Of a DNA stretch of 64,000 nucleotides, positions 1 to 9,517 are shown one piece after another. Origin of the DNA: Schlesneria paludicola DSM 18645 (GTDB lineage Bacteria; Planctomycetota; Planctomycetia; Planctomycetales; Planctomycetaceae); assembly GCF_000255655.1 (NCBI RefSeq), contig NZ_JH636438.1, forward strand, positions 62,001 to 126,000. Direction: 5' to 3'. Both the position numbers and the translations under genes were made by a program. Numbering within the stretch: the first letter of the stretch is position 1; the number at the start of each line of letters is the position of its first letter. Below the pieces are notes generated by a model, which saw nothing but the letters and a program-made list of their open reading frames with translations, searched no databases and was not told the origin of the DNA.

Positions 1-130
1 GGCGGACATAAGGCGATGATCCTGTGTTAGTCAAGACATTGACGGTTAAAAATACCAGATGCCAAGACCGGATGAAATTGACCCATCGTGACAATGGCAG
101 GAATTTCGTGGAAACCGGCACCCGACAAAA

Positions 131-169
131 GAAATCGACCCGGGCCTTTGCAAGGTCCCGGGTCGATTT
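131..169 (-). terminator. Hairpin terminator of the coiled-coil gene
   Basis: A perfect 13-bp inverted repeat (AAATCGACCCGGG and its complement) with a 12-base loop lies just beyond the stop of the leftward gene ending at 215. Read on the minus strand the stem is followed by a T-rich stretch. This fits a Rho-independent terminator for that gene. Confidence 0.65.
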
Positions 170-214
170 GATCATTCCATCGGAATCGTCATCGGCCACG
201 ATTCGTCGGCCACA

Positions 215-1555
215 TTATTCATCGGTGGGTGTCGGAACGATTCCGGCTGACTCCTGGGCCGTCTCTTCAGCGAACACGCTGCTGATCGGGGCAGGACGGG
301 TTTCGAGGCTGTTTTTCGTGACGCGGGTTGCCGTGCGGCCGTCGAGGATGCTGCGAGCGGCATGACGCAATTCGTCGTCGCTCAGGCGGCGAAGATTGCC
401 CAATTCCGCCAGCGGCTTCATCATCCGTGCGACTTTGGCAACCGAGGTTTCCATCAGGCTGATCTCAACCAGATCGCGTCGGAAATCCCCCAGCGAGTGG
501 ATCTGGGCGGCCAGTTCTTCGCGGAAGTTGCTCAGGATTTCGAGCGTCTGAATTGCTTCGGCGACCGATCGCGTCTGAACTTGCAGAACATTTTGCATCT
601 TCAGCATGCCATTCAGGTTCTCTTCCGATGTCGCGACATTCAAGTGCTCATCGATCAGCTTGCCCTGCATCTTGAGGATGGCGTCCAGGTTCTGTTCCGA
701 AGCATCCAGGTTCAATTCGCCGCCGATCAGCTTGCCGTTCAGGCCAATCAAACGCTCGGCCCGTTCAGTTGCGATCTCGGCCTGTTGCCCACCTTCCGCG
801 AGCCGTCGCTGCAGTCCGGCCAGCTTGCCGGAGACGGCTTCGGCGGCTTCCAAGTTCTGTGCGGCGTCGTTCAAACCGGATTTCAGCGCCGCCAATCCAT
901 TCAGGCTCGCTCGTGCCGATTCAAGATGTTCGACTTGCTTGCGCAACTCGGCACTCAGTTCGACCAGTTGCTTGAGCGACGATTGAGCCTGTGCGAGATC
1001 CTGTGCCTGCGAACCTGCGGTCTCTTTCAGTTCGATCATCTCGTCCAATGCCGTCGCGGCGGTCTGATGCGTTTCCTGCTGCGCGACAACCGCATTTTCG
1101 AGAGATTGGATCAAATTGAAGGTGGTCGTTGCTTCGTCCGTGATGGTTCGTTGATCAATGATTCGGGCGTGCAGTTCGTCAACGCCTGCGATGGCTTTCG
1201 AGACGGCGTCATTCTGAGCGGCCACTTCGATCACGTCACCGCGGAGTTGTCGAATCGATTGTAAAGCGAGGCGGGCGTCGGCCACCTGACCTTGCTGGGC
1301 ACGCAGGCTCGACAGCAGGCTGTTGGCTTCCCACACGTTCTCGCTGGTGGAGGCCAGGGTTTCCATTCGTTCTTCGACCGTCGACAGTGCTGATTTCAGA
1401 TGCGAAATCTCCAGCGACATTGGTCGTGCGACCAGGAAGTGCAGTCCGAGGAATCCGATCGTGATTCCCATGAACAGCATCAGCCAGGTTTGCTTAAGTT
1501 GTTCCGCCAGTTGGTTTTCGATCGTTCGCGTTCTCGAGTGTTCGGATGTAAACAT
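215..1555 (-). CDS. Membrane-anchored coiled-coil protein
   Basis: About 446 residues. A short charged N-terminus is followed by one transmembrane segment (roughly residues 27-45, WLMLFMGITIGFLGLHFLVA). Nearly all the rest is low-complexity Ala/Leu/Glu/Gln sequence with heptad periodicity, so a long coiled coil is expected outside the membrane. Short internal repeats of the type LNLDASEQNLDAILKMQGKL and LNVATSEENLNGMLKMQ recur around residues 280-330. I chose the ATG at 1555 rather than a TTG at 1570 because a GGGAGAG ribosome site sits at good spacing before it. No enzymatic motif is visible. It could act as a cell-envelope spacer or scaffold, but that is inference. The gene stands alone, with a hairpin terminator directly downstream. 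Confidence 0.7.
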   Translation of the reverse strand: MFTSEHSRTRTIENQLAEQLKQTWLMLFMGITIGFLGLHFLVARPMSLEISHLKSALSTVEERMETLASTSENVWEANSLLSSLRAQQGQVADARLALQSIRQLRGDVIEVAAQNDAVSKAIAGVDELHARIIDQRTITDEATTTFNLIQSLENAVVAQQETHQTAATALDEMIELKETAGSQAQDLAQAQSSLKQLVELSAELRKQVEHLESARASLNGLAALKSGLNDAAQNLEAAEAVSGKLAGLQRRLAEGGQQAEIATERAERLIGLNGKLIGGELNLDASEQNLDAILKMQGKLIDEHLNVATSEENLNGMLKMQNVLQVQTRSVAEAIQTLEILSNFREELAAQIHSLGDFRRDLVEISLMETSVAKVARMMKPLAELGNLRRLSDDELRHAARSILDGRTATRVTKNSLETRPAPISSVFAEETAQESAGIVPTPTDE

Positions 1556-1831
1556 GGAAGTCTCTCCCAATTCCGTTGATTCCAGTTGCTTTTGGGGTGG
1601 TCCTGCAGACCAGGTAACAGCCGTCCGATGCGAACCAGCGGCGCGCTGGTGGTGCTTGACAGTTTTTTATCGCCCAACCAGTTCGGCAATCTTTGCCGAT
1701 TGACCAAGAGATATCGCCGTGTTGCAAACGATCGCGGGAAATGGATCGATTGTGTGGGTTGCGCTTGCTGGCCATCATGCTGACGTGGATTTCAGGTCTG
1801 ACCGCATTCCCGCTGAAGTACGAGACGTTTC

Positions 1832-2071
1832 ATGGTTCATTCCTCTGATGGCGACGAAGGTGATGACGAGTGGCAGGACGAAGACGACGATGATGGTTAC
1901 ATTCCCTGTCCGTATTGCGGACAGACGATGCTCGAGGCGGCCGACTATTGCCCCTCTTGTGATCGTTGGATCTCAAGCGAACAGGTCTCGACGAATCGTC
2001 GCCCCTGGTGGGTGATTGCCGTGGCGCTGTTGCTCTTGGGTCTGTTCGTGCTGTCCGCGTTTCGTCTGTGA
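1832..2071 (+). CDS. Small zinc-ribbon membrane protein
   Basis: A 79-residue protein with three parts. The first is an acidic N-terminus rich in Asp/Glu. The second is a zinc ribbon with two CxxC pairs (IPCPYCGQTM and DYCPSCDRW, residues about 25-43). The third is one C-terminal transmembrane helix (WWVIAVALLLLGLFVLSAF). Such ribbon-plus-anchor proteins are common in planctomycetes and generally lack an assigned function. The zinc ribbon would face the cytoplasm if the single helix is a tail anchor. It is followed by the epimerase gene after about 150 bases; whether they are co-transcribed cannot be told. Confidence 0.7.
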   Translation: MVHSSDGDEGDDEWQDEDDDDGYIPCPYCGQTMLEAADYCPSCDRWISSEQVSTNRRPWWVIAVALLLLGLFVLSAFRL

Positions 2072-2224
2072 TTCTCGATCGAATTGCCTGTTGAACGAAG
2101 CGGGGAATGGCACCGCCCCGAGTCGAAATCGCCATGATGTCGTGAAGAGCAAGGGCCTGTCCCCCGATGAGCTCAATCGTCCAATGTTCAGCAGCGATCC
2201 GATCATTGCAGGAAAGCGTCTGAT

Positions 2225-3214
2225 ATGCGTGTGTTGGTGACAGGTGGTGGTGGATTCCTGGGGCAAGCAATTGTCCGGCGACTCATCGCGCGGGGTGACA
2301 GCGTGCGCAGTTTACAGCGCAGCGCCGCTCCGACTCTCGAGGCGTGGGGCGTCGATTGCGTTCGCGGCGATCTGACGGATCTCGCGCAAGTGCAAGCGGC
2401 TTCTGAGGGATGCGACCTGGTCTTCCATGTGGCCGCCAAGGCCGGCGTGTGGGGGAAGTTTGACGAATACTATCGCGCGAATGTCGTTGGGACTGACAAC
2501 GTGCTCGCCGCGTGCCGCAGTCAGGGAATTCCAAAACTCGTCTACACCAGCTCTCCCAGCGTGGTATTCACGGGGCACGATGAACAGGGGATCGATGAAT
2601 CAGTCCCGTATCCCAAGACGTATCTGACGCACTACCCGCAGACGAAGGCGATTGCCGAGCAGCGGGTGCTGGCGGCCAACGGAGCTGCCTTAAGCACTGT
2701 CGCGTTGCGTCCGCATCTGATCTGGGGTCCCGGCGACAATCATCTGGTTCCACGCTTGATTCAGCGGGCCCAGTCGGGCCGCCTGCGTCGGGTTGGAAAC
2801 GGCGAGAATCTGGTGGATGCGACCTATATCGATAATGCCGCCGATGCACACTTGTTGGCTGCCGATCGACTTGGTTTCGCTTCCGTCGTCGCCGGCAAGG
2901 CGTACTTTATTTCGAATGGCGAGCCGATCCCGCTGTGGACACTCGTCGATCGGTTACTCGCCTGTGCTGGCGTGCCCCCGGTCTCGCGTTCGATCTCCGC
3001 GTCGACGGCGCTGCTCGCAGGCGGGATTCTCGAGTTTGTTTACCGCCTCACAGGCCGCCGTGACGAGCCGCCGATGACCCGGTTCGTGGCAAGGCAACTC
3101 TCGACGTCGCATTGGTATCGACTGGACGCGGCACGGCGCGATCTCGGCTACGACCCCAAAATCTCGATCGACGAAGGGTTAAAACGACTCACGGACTCGC
3201 TGCGACAGAGCTGA
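2225..3214 (+). CDS. NAD-dependent epimerase/dehydratase, 3-beta-HSD-like
   Basis: A 329-residue extended short-chain dehydrogenase. The N-terminus carries the Rossmann glycine motif VTGGGGFLG (residues 5-13). The active-site YxxxK is present as YPQTKAIAEQ (residues about 137-141), with an upstream TSSPSVV serine region. The sequence resembles the 3-beta-hydroxysteroid dehydrogenase/isomerase branch, whose bacterial members act on sterol-like or sugar-nucleotide substrates. The exact substrate is not predictable here. An AGGAAAG ribosome site lies 8 bases before the ATG. It converges with the MoxR-like ATPase gene downstream. Confidence 0.85.
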   Translation: MRVLVTGGGGFLGQAIVRRLIARGDSVRSLQRSAAPTLEAWGVDCVRGDLTDLAQVQAASEGCDLVFHVAAKAGVWGKFDEYYRANVVGTDNVLAACRSQGIPKLVYTSSPSVVFTGHDEQGIDESVPYPKTYLTHYPQTKAIAEQRVLAANGAALSTVALRPHLIWGPGDNHLVPRLIQRAQSGRLRRVGNGENLVDATYIDNAADAHLLAADRLGFASVVAGKAYFISNGEPIPLWTLVDRLLACAGVPPVSRSISASTALLAGGILEFVYRLTGRRDEPPMTRFVARQLSTSHWYRLDAARRDLGYDPKISIDEGLKRLTDSLRQS

Positions 3215-3305
3215 ACCCTGGTGGAATTCTTCTGTCGCCAACAAACGCGACCGCCGCAGTCTCGAATGGTCGAGCCTACGGGCTTCTGTGGAATTGGGGG
3301 CGTTT

Positions 3306-3400
3306 GACCCAGCCCGTCAGAGCCAGGCGGTCTCCTTTGGGCTGGGCCGCTCGGTCGGCGGGAAAGGCCAAGCCTGGCAGATATTTCACGAGCCAAATCC
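3306..3400. repeat. Dispersed repeat, family 3, partial copy
   Basis: This stretch between two converging genes contains the words CAGCCCGTCAGAGCC and CTCCTTTGGGCTGGG. They recur in the inverted pair at 8021-8157 and 8336-8478. It has the same orientation as the 8336 copy but has lost its right part. It is a REP-like intergenic element. Confidence 0.5.
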
Positions 3401-3427
3401 TTCACCCTGATGCGGTGCCGGTCTCCA

Positions 3428-4399
3428 TCAGCTTTCGTCGTCGTCCTCTTCCTCGTCCTCATCGTCGTCGTCAAAATCGGGATGCAGCGGGTCGCTGGGG
3501 TCAAAGAAGAAATCTCCCAACCCCATTGGCATCATGTTTCCGCCCAGCGACTGCTGCCGCCGTTTCGCCAGCGAGTCCAGATCATGGGCACCTTCACCCA
3601 GGCAGTTCATCAGTGCCTCGTGCCAGACTTTGTCTTTTCCGGCCGGATGTTCCGGATCTTGCGCCAATCGCTTCATCGCATACCGCAGAACGTTGATTCC
3701 GTCGCGTGTCGAGAAATCGAGGTTCAACTGGTGTGACTGCTGCAGGAAGTCGACCGTCAGGTTCAGCATTTCCGTTTCCGCGAACGGCAAATGGAACCGC
3801 AGGATCGACAGTTCGTCATCTCGGTTGGGATGACCGAGCGTCAACGTGGGCTGCAAACGGCTCAGAATATAGTCGGGGATTTCGAAGGTCGATTCGTCGT
3901 CGTTCATCGTGACGGCACAGCGGAAATTCGCGTGGGCATGAATCGTGATCCCCGCGACGATCGATTCGACATACCGCCGGTGATCGAGCAGTGGAGCCAG
4001 ACTGGCCCATGACTTCTCGTTCATGCGATTGCCTTCGTCCAGGATGACGATTCCACCGCGAACCATCGCCGTGACCAGGGGCGACGCGTGATACTTGATG
4101 CGACCGCTTTCGGCGAGGACCGGTGTGACGAGCAGATCTTCCGGACGCGTATCGGCCGTGCATTGGTAAATGTACAGATCCTGCTGGCGAACTCGACCGG
4201 CCGAAATGGCCAGGGTTGTTTTGCCGATCCCCGGTGCACCCACAAGTCGCGGCGACAGCGGCAAGTCCTTGGCATCAACGACCAGCCAGCAGGCCATCAG
4301 TTGCTGCAGGATCTCACGCTGGCCAATCCATTCTCCTTCAGATGTATCGGGTTGACTCAGGTGCAGACGGACGCCATCGATTTCAATCGAGTCGGACAT
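3428..4399 (-). CDS. MoxR-like AAA+ ATPase with acidic tail
   Basis: About 323 residues from the ATG at 4399 (an ATG at 4417 is also possible; neither has a clear ribosome site). It carries Walker [10 protein letters not shown], Walker [13 protein letters not shown] and the sensor region [10 protein letters not shown] of MoxR/AAA_5 ATPases. These typically act as chaperones that insert cofactors or assemble partner complexes with a von Willebrand A protein. No such partner lies next to it. The C-terminus is unusual: a run of about 20 almost purely Asp/Glu residues ends the protein. The gene is divergent from uvrC across about 340 bases that should hold both promoters. Confidence 0.8.
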   Translation of the reverse strand: MSDSIEIDGVRLHLSQPDTSEGEWIGQREILQQLMACWLVVDAKDLPLSPRLVGAPGIGKTTLAISAGRVRQQDLYIYQCTADTRPEDLLVTPVLAESGRIKYHASPLVTAMVRGGIVILDEGNRMNEKSWASLAPLLDHRRYVESIVAGITIHAHANFRCAVTMNDDESTFEIPDYILSRLQPTLTLGHPNRDDELSILRFHLPFAETEMLNLTVDFLQQSHQLNLDFSTRDGINVLRYAMKRLAQDPEHPAGKDKVWHEALMNCLGEGAHDLDSLAKRRQQSLGGNMMPMGLGDFFFDPSDPLHPDFDDDDEDEEEDDDES

Positions 4400-4737
4400 G
4401 AAGCCAGGATCTTTCATAGGAATGTGGAAGGCGTCGCAATCGCCTTCGTGAGGCGGACACGATGCCGCCCGGGGCAGTCTGCTATTGTGAGGCATTGACG
4501 TGGAAGGAACAATGCATCAGTGCAAAGTGGTTCCCCTTGATGACGGTCCTGTTTTTCGACGGACCGTCCGCGTCGTGATCAACGCCGTTACGATGGATGG
4601 GGTTTGTGGATGCACTTGGATCTGGTGTGTCCGGGGAAAGTACCGAAGGATTGAGACGGAACTCGCATCGCATGTCCGTTCCTCGCAACAGACTGTGCCC
4701 CGCGAATCTCTGTTGTTGATACGAGATTGATCTGACG

Positions 4738-6078
4738 ATGGCCGATGAACTTCCAATCATTCAACCTCCTGTCGAGCCCCGGGAAAAAGTGAAAACGTTT
4801 CCCGGATCGCCGGGGGTTTATCTGATGAAAGACAGCCGGGGACGTGTGATCTACATCGGCAAAGCGGTCAACTTGCGGAACCGCGCCGGAAGTTATTTCA
4901 CAAAGCAAGCCGCCGAAGATCTGCGAACCGCAAACCTGGTCCCGGAAATTCGCGATCTCGACTACATCGTGACCGATAGCGAAGTCGACGCGCTGCTGCT
5001 GGAAGCGCGGCTCATCAAAGATGTTCAGCCACGGTTCAATCAGGAACTTAAGGACGACAAGACATTTCCGTATCTCGAGATTTTCATTCGCGAAGAATTC
5101 CCGCGTGTCGAGTTCACTCGGAAGCCTCGCCCGCGGGGAACAAAGCTGTACGGCCCGTTCACAAACGCCAAGCGCCTGCGTGGGGCCATCGCGGTCCTGC
5201 AACAGATCTTTCAGTTCCGGACCTGCTCGCTCGATATCAAGGAGGCGGATGAGCGTTGGCGCTGGTTCAGGCCCTGTCTGCTGGCCAGCATTCATCAATG
5301 TACTGCCCCCTGCAACATGCGGATCAGTCGAGACGACTATCGTCGCGATATCCGCCGTCTGCGAATGTTTCTCGATGGGAAAAAGGAAAGCCTGTTCAAT
5401 GAACTGCGCAGTGAGATGCAGTTGGCGGCAAAGGAACTGAAGTTCGAAAAGGCCGCACGGCTGCGTGATCAGATCAAGTCGTTAGAGAACTTGAATCTGC
5501 GGGGTGACCTGCGCGAGCACGCGCAGCCCGAAGTGTTTCAGATCGATCCCAAGCGCGGCCTGGCGGGATTGAAGAAGGTATTCGACCTCCCCACCCTGCC
5601 CCGTCGGATTGAGGGAATGGATATCGCCCACCTGCAGGGCGGACAAACGGTCGCCAGTTGCGTTCAGTTTATTGATGGCCTGCCGTTCAAGCATGGATAC
5701 AAGCGATTCAAAATTCGATCGATCGATGGCGTCGACGATTTCGCCTCTATGCGAGAAGTGGTCAGTCGTCATTTCCGGCGACTGCAGCAAGAAGGGCAGC
5801 CGTTTCCTGACCTGTTGCTGATTGACGGGGGAAAAGGGCAGTTGGGCGCGGCCATGGCGGCACTGGAAAGCATCGGCGTGACGGCGCCCTTCGTCTGTTC
5901 ATTGGCCAAGCGGGAAGAGGAAATTTTCTTGCCAGGTCAGTCGGAACCACGCGTGCTCAGTAAGCATTCGTATGCCTTGCGGCTGTTGCAGTATGTGCGC
6001 GATGAATCGCACCGATTTGCGCAGCAGTACCATCATTTGCTGCGGAAGAAAACGACGTTTGGCGACGAGCCGACGTGA
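4738..6078 (+). CDS. uvrC: Short UvrC-type excision nuclease
   Basis: 446 residues against about 600 in typical UvrC, the subunit that makes both incisions in nucleotide excision repair. The GIY-YIG domain is intact (GVYLMKDS and VIYIGKAVNLRNR, residues about 25-55). Four cysteines at 163, 180, 188 and 192 fit the UvrC iron-sulfur site. A UVR helix pair (LKFEKAARLRDQI) lies near residues 222-240. The RNase H-like nuclease keeps D295 (DIAHLQGG), D363 (DGGKGQL) and H425 (DESHRFA). Two parts are missing: most of the roughly 90 residues that normally join UVR to the RNase H domain, and the C-terminal helix-hairpin-helix pair, since the protein stops about 20 residues after H425. It may be a streamlined lineage version or a paralogue of a full-length copy elsewhere. 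Confidence 0.85.
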   Translation: MADELPIIQPPVEPREKVKTFPGSPGVYLMKDSRGRVIYIGKAVNLRNRAGSYFTKQAAEDLRTANLVPEIRDLDYIVTDSEVDALLLEARLIKDVQPRFNQELKDDKTFPYLEIFIREEFPRVEFTRKPRPRGTKLYGPFTNAKRLRGAIAVLQQIFQFRTCSLDIKEADERWRWFRPCLLASIHQCTAPCNMRISRDDYRRDIRRLRMFLDGKKESLFNELRSEMQLAAKELKFEKAARLRDQIKSLENLNLRGDLREHAQPEVFQIDPKRGLAGLKKVFDLPTLPRRIEGMDIAHLQGGQTVASCVQFIDGLPFKHGYKRFKIRSIDGVDDFASMREVVSRHFRRLQQEGQPFPDLLLIDGGKGQLGAAMAALESIGVTAPFVCSLAKREEEIFLPGQSEPRVLSKHSYALRLLQYVRDESHRFAQQYHHLLRKKTTFGDEPT

Positions 6079-6329
6079 GCGGCTGTCCCTCTGGACAGGT
6101 CTTCAGAGTCGTTCCACGCGCCCTTTCTCGTGAAACAGAACCGGTTTCGTAAAACAGAACCATGGCATGTGACGATTCCCGCCGATCGTCAATCGTCGAG
6201 GAGGTTGTTTTTGCTTTTTCCGCGGCCCCGGCGATCACGCGAGACGACTCGTCTATCGTCACCTGAGAACGTACTATAAAATTCTTCTCATTGATCACTT
6301 GATGTGGAATCGGTGACGGCGGCCGGGAT

Positions 6330-7871
6330 GTGAGTACCGAGAAGATGTTGACAGGACGATTGAGGCCGATCGCATGCCTCGCAGGCGTCACGCTCATGCT
6401 GTGCGTTTGCCTTGAATCGACCGCGGTTGCTCAGCCGCTGGCGAAGGGCCGGCTGCAGCAAATCCAGACCAATCATCGCAAGAAATTCCGCGATTTCTCG
6501 AATCAGATTGAGAAACTTGCCGAATTCTGCGATGACAAATCGCTCATCGAAGACGCCGGTTTTGTCCGTTCGCGCATCATTCCGCCCGAGACGTTGTCGC
6601 TACGGACCGAGAAGCTGTCGAACAAAGTTCAGCCCGAAATCCCGGCTGGGATGGTCGGTGACGAGCGTCACTGGAAGACTCAGCTTCGCTACCTCGAAAC
6701 GGCCTATGCGAAAGACCTGTTTCTTCAGGCCAAGGCGTCCGTGAAAGACGGCTTCCCTAGTTATGCCTATAACCTGATCCGAGAAGCGGCGTTGCACGAT
6801 CCGGATAACACGCAGGTCAGAAGGATTCTTGGATTCGAGCGGCTCAAAGACGAATGGATCACGTCTGTCGCTGCGTCTCAAATCAAGAAGGGTTTTGTCT
6901 GGCACGAGAGCTTCGGCTGGATTCCCAAATCTCATTTGCAGCGCTACATCGACGGTGATCGCTATTTCAATTCACGGTGGGTCACCCCGCAGAAAGAAGG
7001 CGAACTGCGGCGCGACTTCAATTCCGCCTGGGAAGTTCGTACCGATCACTATCTGATCAAAACCAATGTCAATCTCGAGAAGGGTGTCGAGATGGGCAAG
7101 GCGTTGGAAGACTTCTACAGCGTCTTCAACGAGACCTTCGCGGGATTCTTCCACACCCCCGAACAATTGAAAAAATTGTTTGAATTCACCGGTAGTGCCA
7201 GCAAGGTCCGTGAGCCATTCGTTGTGCACTTCTACGCGTCGAGAGATGAATATCTCCAACGAATGCGAAAGTTCTTTCCTTCGATTGATCAAACGAACGG
7301 TGTCTATCTGACCAGCGATCGCGTGGCTCACTTCTACTACGACCCCAAGCAGGAACACGAAGGGACGCTTTATCACGAAGCGACCCACCAATTGTTTTTC
7401 GGCCGCGAAAACCCTCACGCCAATCGAACCATTTGTGAGAACCATCACTTCTGGATCATTGAAGGGATCGCCTGCTATATGGAATCGTTCCAGCGTAAGG
7501 AAGGTTCATTCATGCTCGGCGATCCGACGTATATCCGTTTTGATCGTGCCCGCTACAACCTGCTGCATGACAAGTATTATGTGCCGCTGCGCGAGTTCTC
7601 CGGGTATGGGATGCAGGAATTTCAGCATGCTCCCGAACTGGTGAAGAACTATACGCAGGCGGCAGGGCTGGCTCGTTTCTTCATGCACTATGACAATGGA
7701 CGATACCGGGAAGCCCTGGTCAGTCACCTGTCGCAACTCTATAGCATCAACGAGAAGACACGGGAACGCGCGGAGGGACTCGACGAGCTCACAGGCGTCG
7801 AATTCTCGGAACTCGACCGCCAGTACGCCGACGACGCCGCAGAGGTCACAGGGCAAGTGTCGGCGCGATAG
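6330..7871 (+). CDS. DUF1570 family exported protein with HExxH
   Basis: 513 residues. A signal peptide (hydrophobic core IACLAGVTLMLCVCLES, ending AVAQP) predicts export. The central and C-terminal part carries the DUF1570 hallmark LYHEATHQLFFG, with HExxH at residues 349-353. A downstream FWIIEGIACYMESF supplies a plausible third metal ligand in the style of gluzincin-like peptidases. The preceding region (residues 90-170) reads like helical TPR-type repeats. The family is widespread in planctomycetes. A zinc peptidase activity is inferred from the motif and is not demonstrated in the family as far as I know. The start is a GTG at 6330; an ATG at 6345 would also give a normal signal peptide. 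Confidence 0.75.
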   Translation: MSTEKMLTGRLRPIACLAGVTLMLCVCLESTAVAQPLAKGRLQQIQTNHRKKFRDFSNQIEKLAEFCDDKSLIEDAGFVRSRIIPPETLSLRTEKLSNKVQPEIPAGMVGDERHWKTQLRYLETAYAKDLFLQAKASVKDGFPSYAYNLIREAALHDPDNTQVRRILGFERLKDEWITSVAASQIKKGFVWHESFGWIPKSHLQRYIDGDRYFNSRWVTPQKEGELRRDFNSAWEVRTDHYLIKTNVNLEKGVEMGKALEDFYSVFNETFAGFFHTPEQLKKLFEFTGSASKVREPFVVHFYASRDEYLQRMRKFFPSIDQTNGVYLTSDRVAHFYYDPKQEHEGTLYHEATHQLFFGRENPHANRTICENHHFWIIEGIACYMESFQRKEGSFMLGDPTYIRFDRARYNLLHDKYYVPLREFSGYGMQEFQHAPELVKNYTQAAGLARFFMHYDNGRYREALVSHLSQLYSINEKTRERAEGLDELTGVEFSELDRQYADDAAEVTGQVSAR

Positions 7872-8020
7872 AGACCCCCTTGTCATTCGTTTTAAAGTTG
7901 CGTTCTTTGAGATAAAGCCCCTCTTGCCACAGGACGTTGTGAGCACGATCACCATCAGTCATGCCCCCTCAACGTGGTGGCGTGTACCGCTCCAACGGAA
8001 TTGTCCATCGCAAGTAAGTT

Positions 8021-8157
8021 GCCCTGACTGGCAACGCCGTGAACGATTTTTGCTAGCCAATTGGGAGCCAGCCGTCGCTTTTCCTGCGGGCCAAAGGCCC
8101 AATCATTCTACCAGCCCAGTCCAAAGGAGACTGCAAGGGCTCCGACGGGCTAGGTAA
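8021..8157 (+). repeat. Dispersed repeat, family 3, left copy of inverted pair
   Basis: This copy and 8336-8478 are imperfect inverted copies of each other. Shared words in order are GGCAACGCCGTGAA, TTTCCTGCGGGCC, CAGCCCAG/CCAAAGGAG and GGGCTCCGACGG. Each holds a small palindrome such as GGGCCAAAGGCCC. Together they fill most of the 620-base gap between the DUF1570 gene and the membrane protein ending at 8494, in which I see no gene. Confidence 0.65.
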
Positions 8158-8335
8158 TCATCCCCCGCAGCATAAGACGGCCTGTAAGGCCATCTATTCA
8201 GCCCCAGGCATCTTGTTCATCGATCTCAATGCGATGCTTTCGGTAAGGCTCTCGAAATTCATCCTGAAATGACCTTCGCTCGTGATGCCGTTCTTGGTGT
8301 TCGATGGACCGATTCACCTCGTCGAGCATGGATTC

Positions 8336-8478
8336 GCTGACCCAGACCGTCGGAGCCCTGCGGCCTCCTTTGGGCTGGGCTGATGGAATGGTTGGGCCTG
8401 CAGCCCGCAGGAAATGCCACGATTAGTTCGCATTGAATACGCAAGAATCCTTCACGGCGTTGCCGGTAGGGCCCAAGC
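8336..8478 (-). repeat. Dispersed repeat, family 3, right copy of inverted pair
   Basis: Inverted partner of 8021-8157, separated from it by about 180 bases. A third partial copy lies at 3306-3400. The pair could fold into a long imperfect cruciform, or give transcription end signals for the genes converging here. Confidence 0.65.
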
Positions 8479-8493
8479 AAAACCGTCTCGGGC

Positions 8494-9213
8494 CTACTTG
8501 CCGACACCCGCTTCCGTGACGGGCGCCGGTGCTGGCAGATTGACGGTTGGTACAGTCTCTTCAGTCACCTTCTGACCCAACTCCGATTCGATTTCAATGC
8601 GATGCCGAGCCACGGCTTCATCAAATTGAGACAACACATCCAGCGCTTTGTCCTTCGATGTCACCAATCCAATCAGCAAATACTGGGCAATCGCGATTCC
8701 GTAACAGATCCAGCCGATTTCGCCCCCATGCAGGACAGAAAGGATGGCAAAGACCGGCGATGACCGATTGAGATGCTGGCAGATCAGGCCCTTGCCCAGT
8801 TGGGGCAGGTAAGCCAACACACTCCGAATCACGCGTCCTTTTTCGATTTTGGGTTTTTGCGGGCCGGGATGAATCAATGCGAACAGCGCCTGATCAGGCA
8901 TGACCTCGATGACACCAATCGCCAGCAGAATGCGGCCCGCCTGAAAATACCAGGTTGCGACTGTGGTCGCCGGAAGCCAGAAGAACAACGTGTGTTCCAT
9001 GTTATCGGTGGCCGCGAGTAACAAGAGCGAACCGCGAAACCACTGCTCAAGGTCTTTTTCGAGTTCCTCGTTGATCTCTTGGACGCGAACCACCTTTCGC
9101 ATCGTAAACCGGAAAAGCGGTACTGCGATAAAACCAAGAAGCAACCGCGTCACCGGTTTCAGCACCGGCTGCAACAATCGCGTCGGCAACAGAAATTGCA
9201 GCAGTTGAAACAC
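8494..9213 (-). CDS. Hypothetical membrane protein
   Basis: 239 residues beginning at a GTG. Hydrophobic segments lie near residues 20-38, 74-90 (a weak one), 92-106 and 168-186 (GWICYGIAIAQYLLIGLVTS). A charged helical linker (VQEINEELEKDLEQW) separates the first from the others. The C-terminal 50 residues are polar and helical with a Pro/Ala tail. I recognise no family and no catalytic motif. The gene is divergent from the small membrane protein at 9518. Confidence 0.55.
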   Translation of the reverse strand: MFQLLQFLLPTRLLQPVLKPVTRLLLGFIAVPLFRFTMRKVVRVQEINEELEKDLEQWFRGSLLLLAATDNMEHTLFFWLPATTVATWYFQAGRILLAIGVIEVMPDQALFALIHPGPQKPKIEKGRVIRSVLAYLPQLGKGLICQHLNRSSPVFAILSVLHGGEIGWICYGIAIAQYLLIGLVTSKDKALDVLSQFDEAVARHRIEIESELGQKVTEETVPTVNLPAPAPVTEAGVGK

Positions 9214-9517
9214 AGGCAGACTCTTGAGGTTGCGACCGGCGATTCTGACTCGAACGAAATGAGAATCAGCGGTTGAAGTGATATCGCATGATCTTCGGAA
9301 TCGTCAATCTGGGGTTTTCCAAGGAATTTTCCGACGCGATCGACAACAATCAGATCAACGTGGAAATCTGTCCTCTGGTTCAATCGACATCGCGGGTCAT
9401 CGTGGATTTCTCGCGTCGATTCGTCAGTCCCCCACTTAGGACTGCGAACGGTTGCTGGCGGACGGACGTCGTAACGGTGGCATCCGGAAAGATTCGTGTC
9501 TTTTCAAGATTGTTTCG
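9214..9517. other. Intergenic region between divergent membrane-protein genes
   Basis: About 300 bases separate two divergently oriented membrane-protein genes, so it should contain both promoters. I see no convincing coding sequence: a 77-codon frame from 9288 lacks family features and a ribosome site. I see no strong hairpin either. Confidence 0.4.

Noticed and set aside
362-1264. A 300-codon open frame on the plus strand opposite the coiled-coil gene
   Set aside because: It is the antisense of a GC-rich, Ala/Gln/Leu-rich coding sequence. It has no ribosome site or family features; the minus strand gene has both a good start and a terminator.
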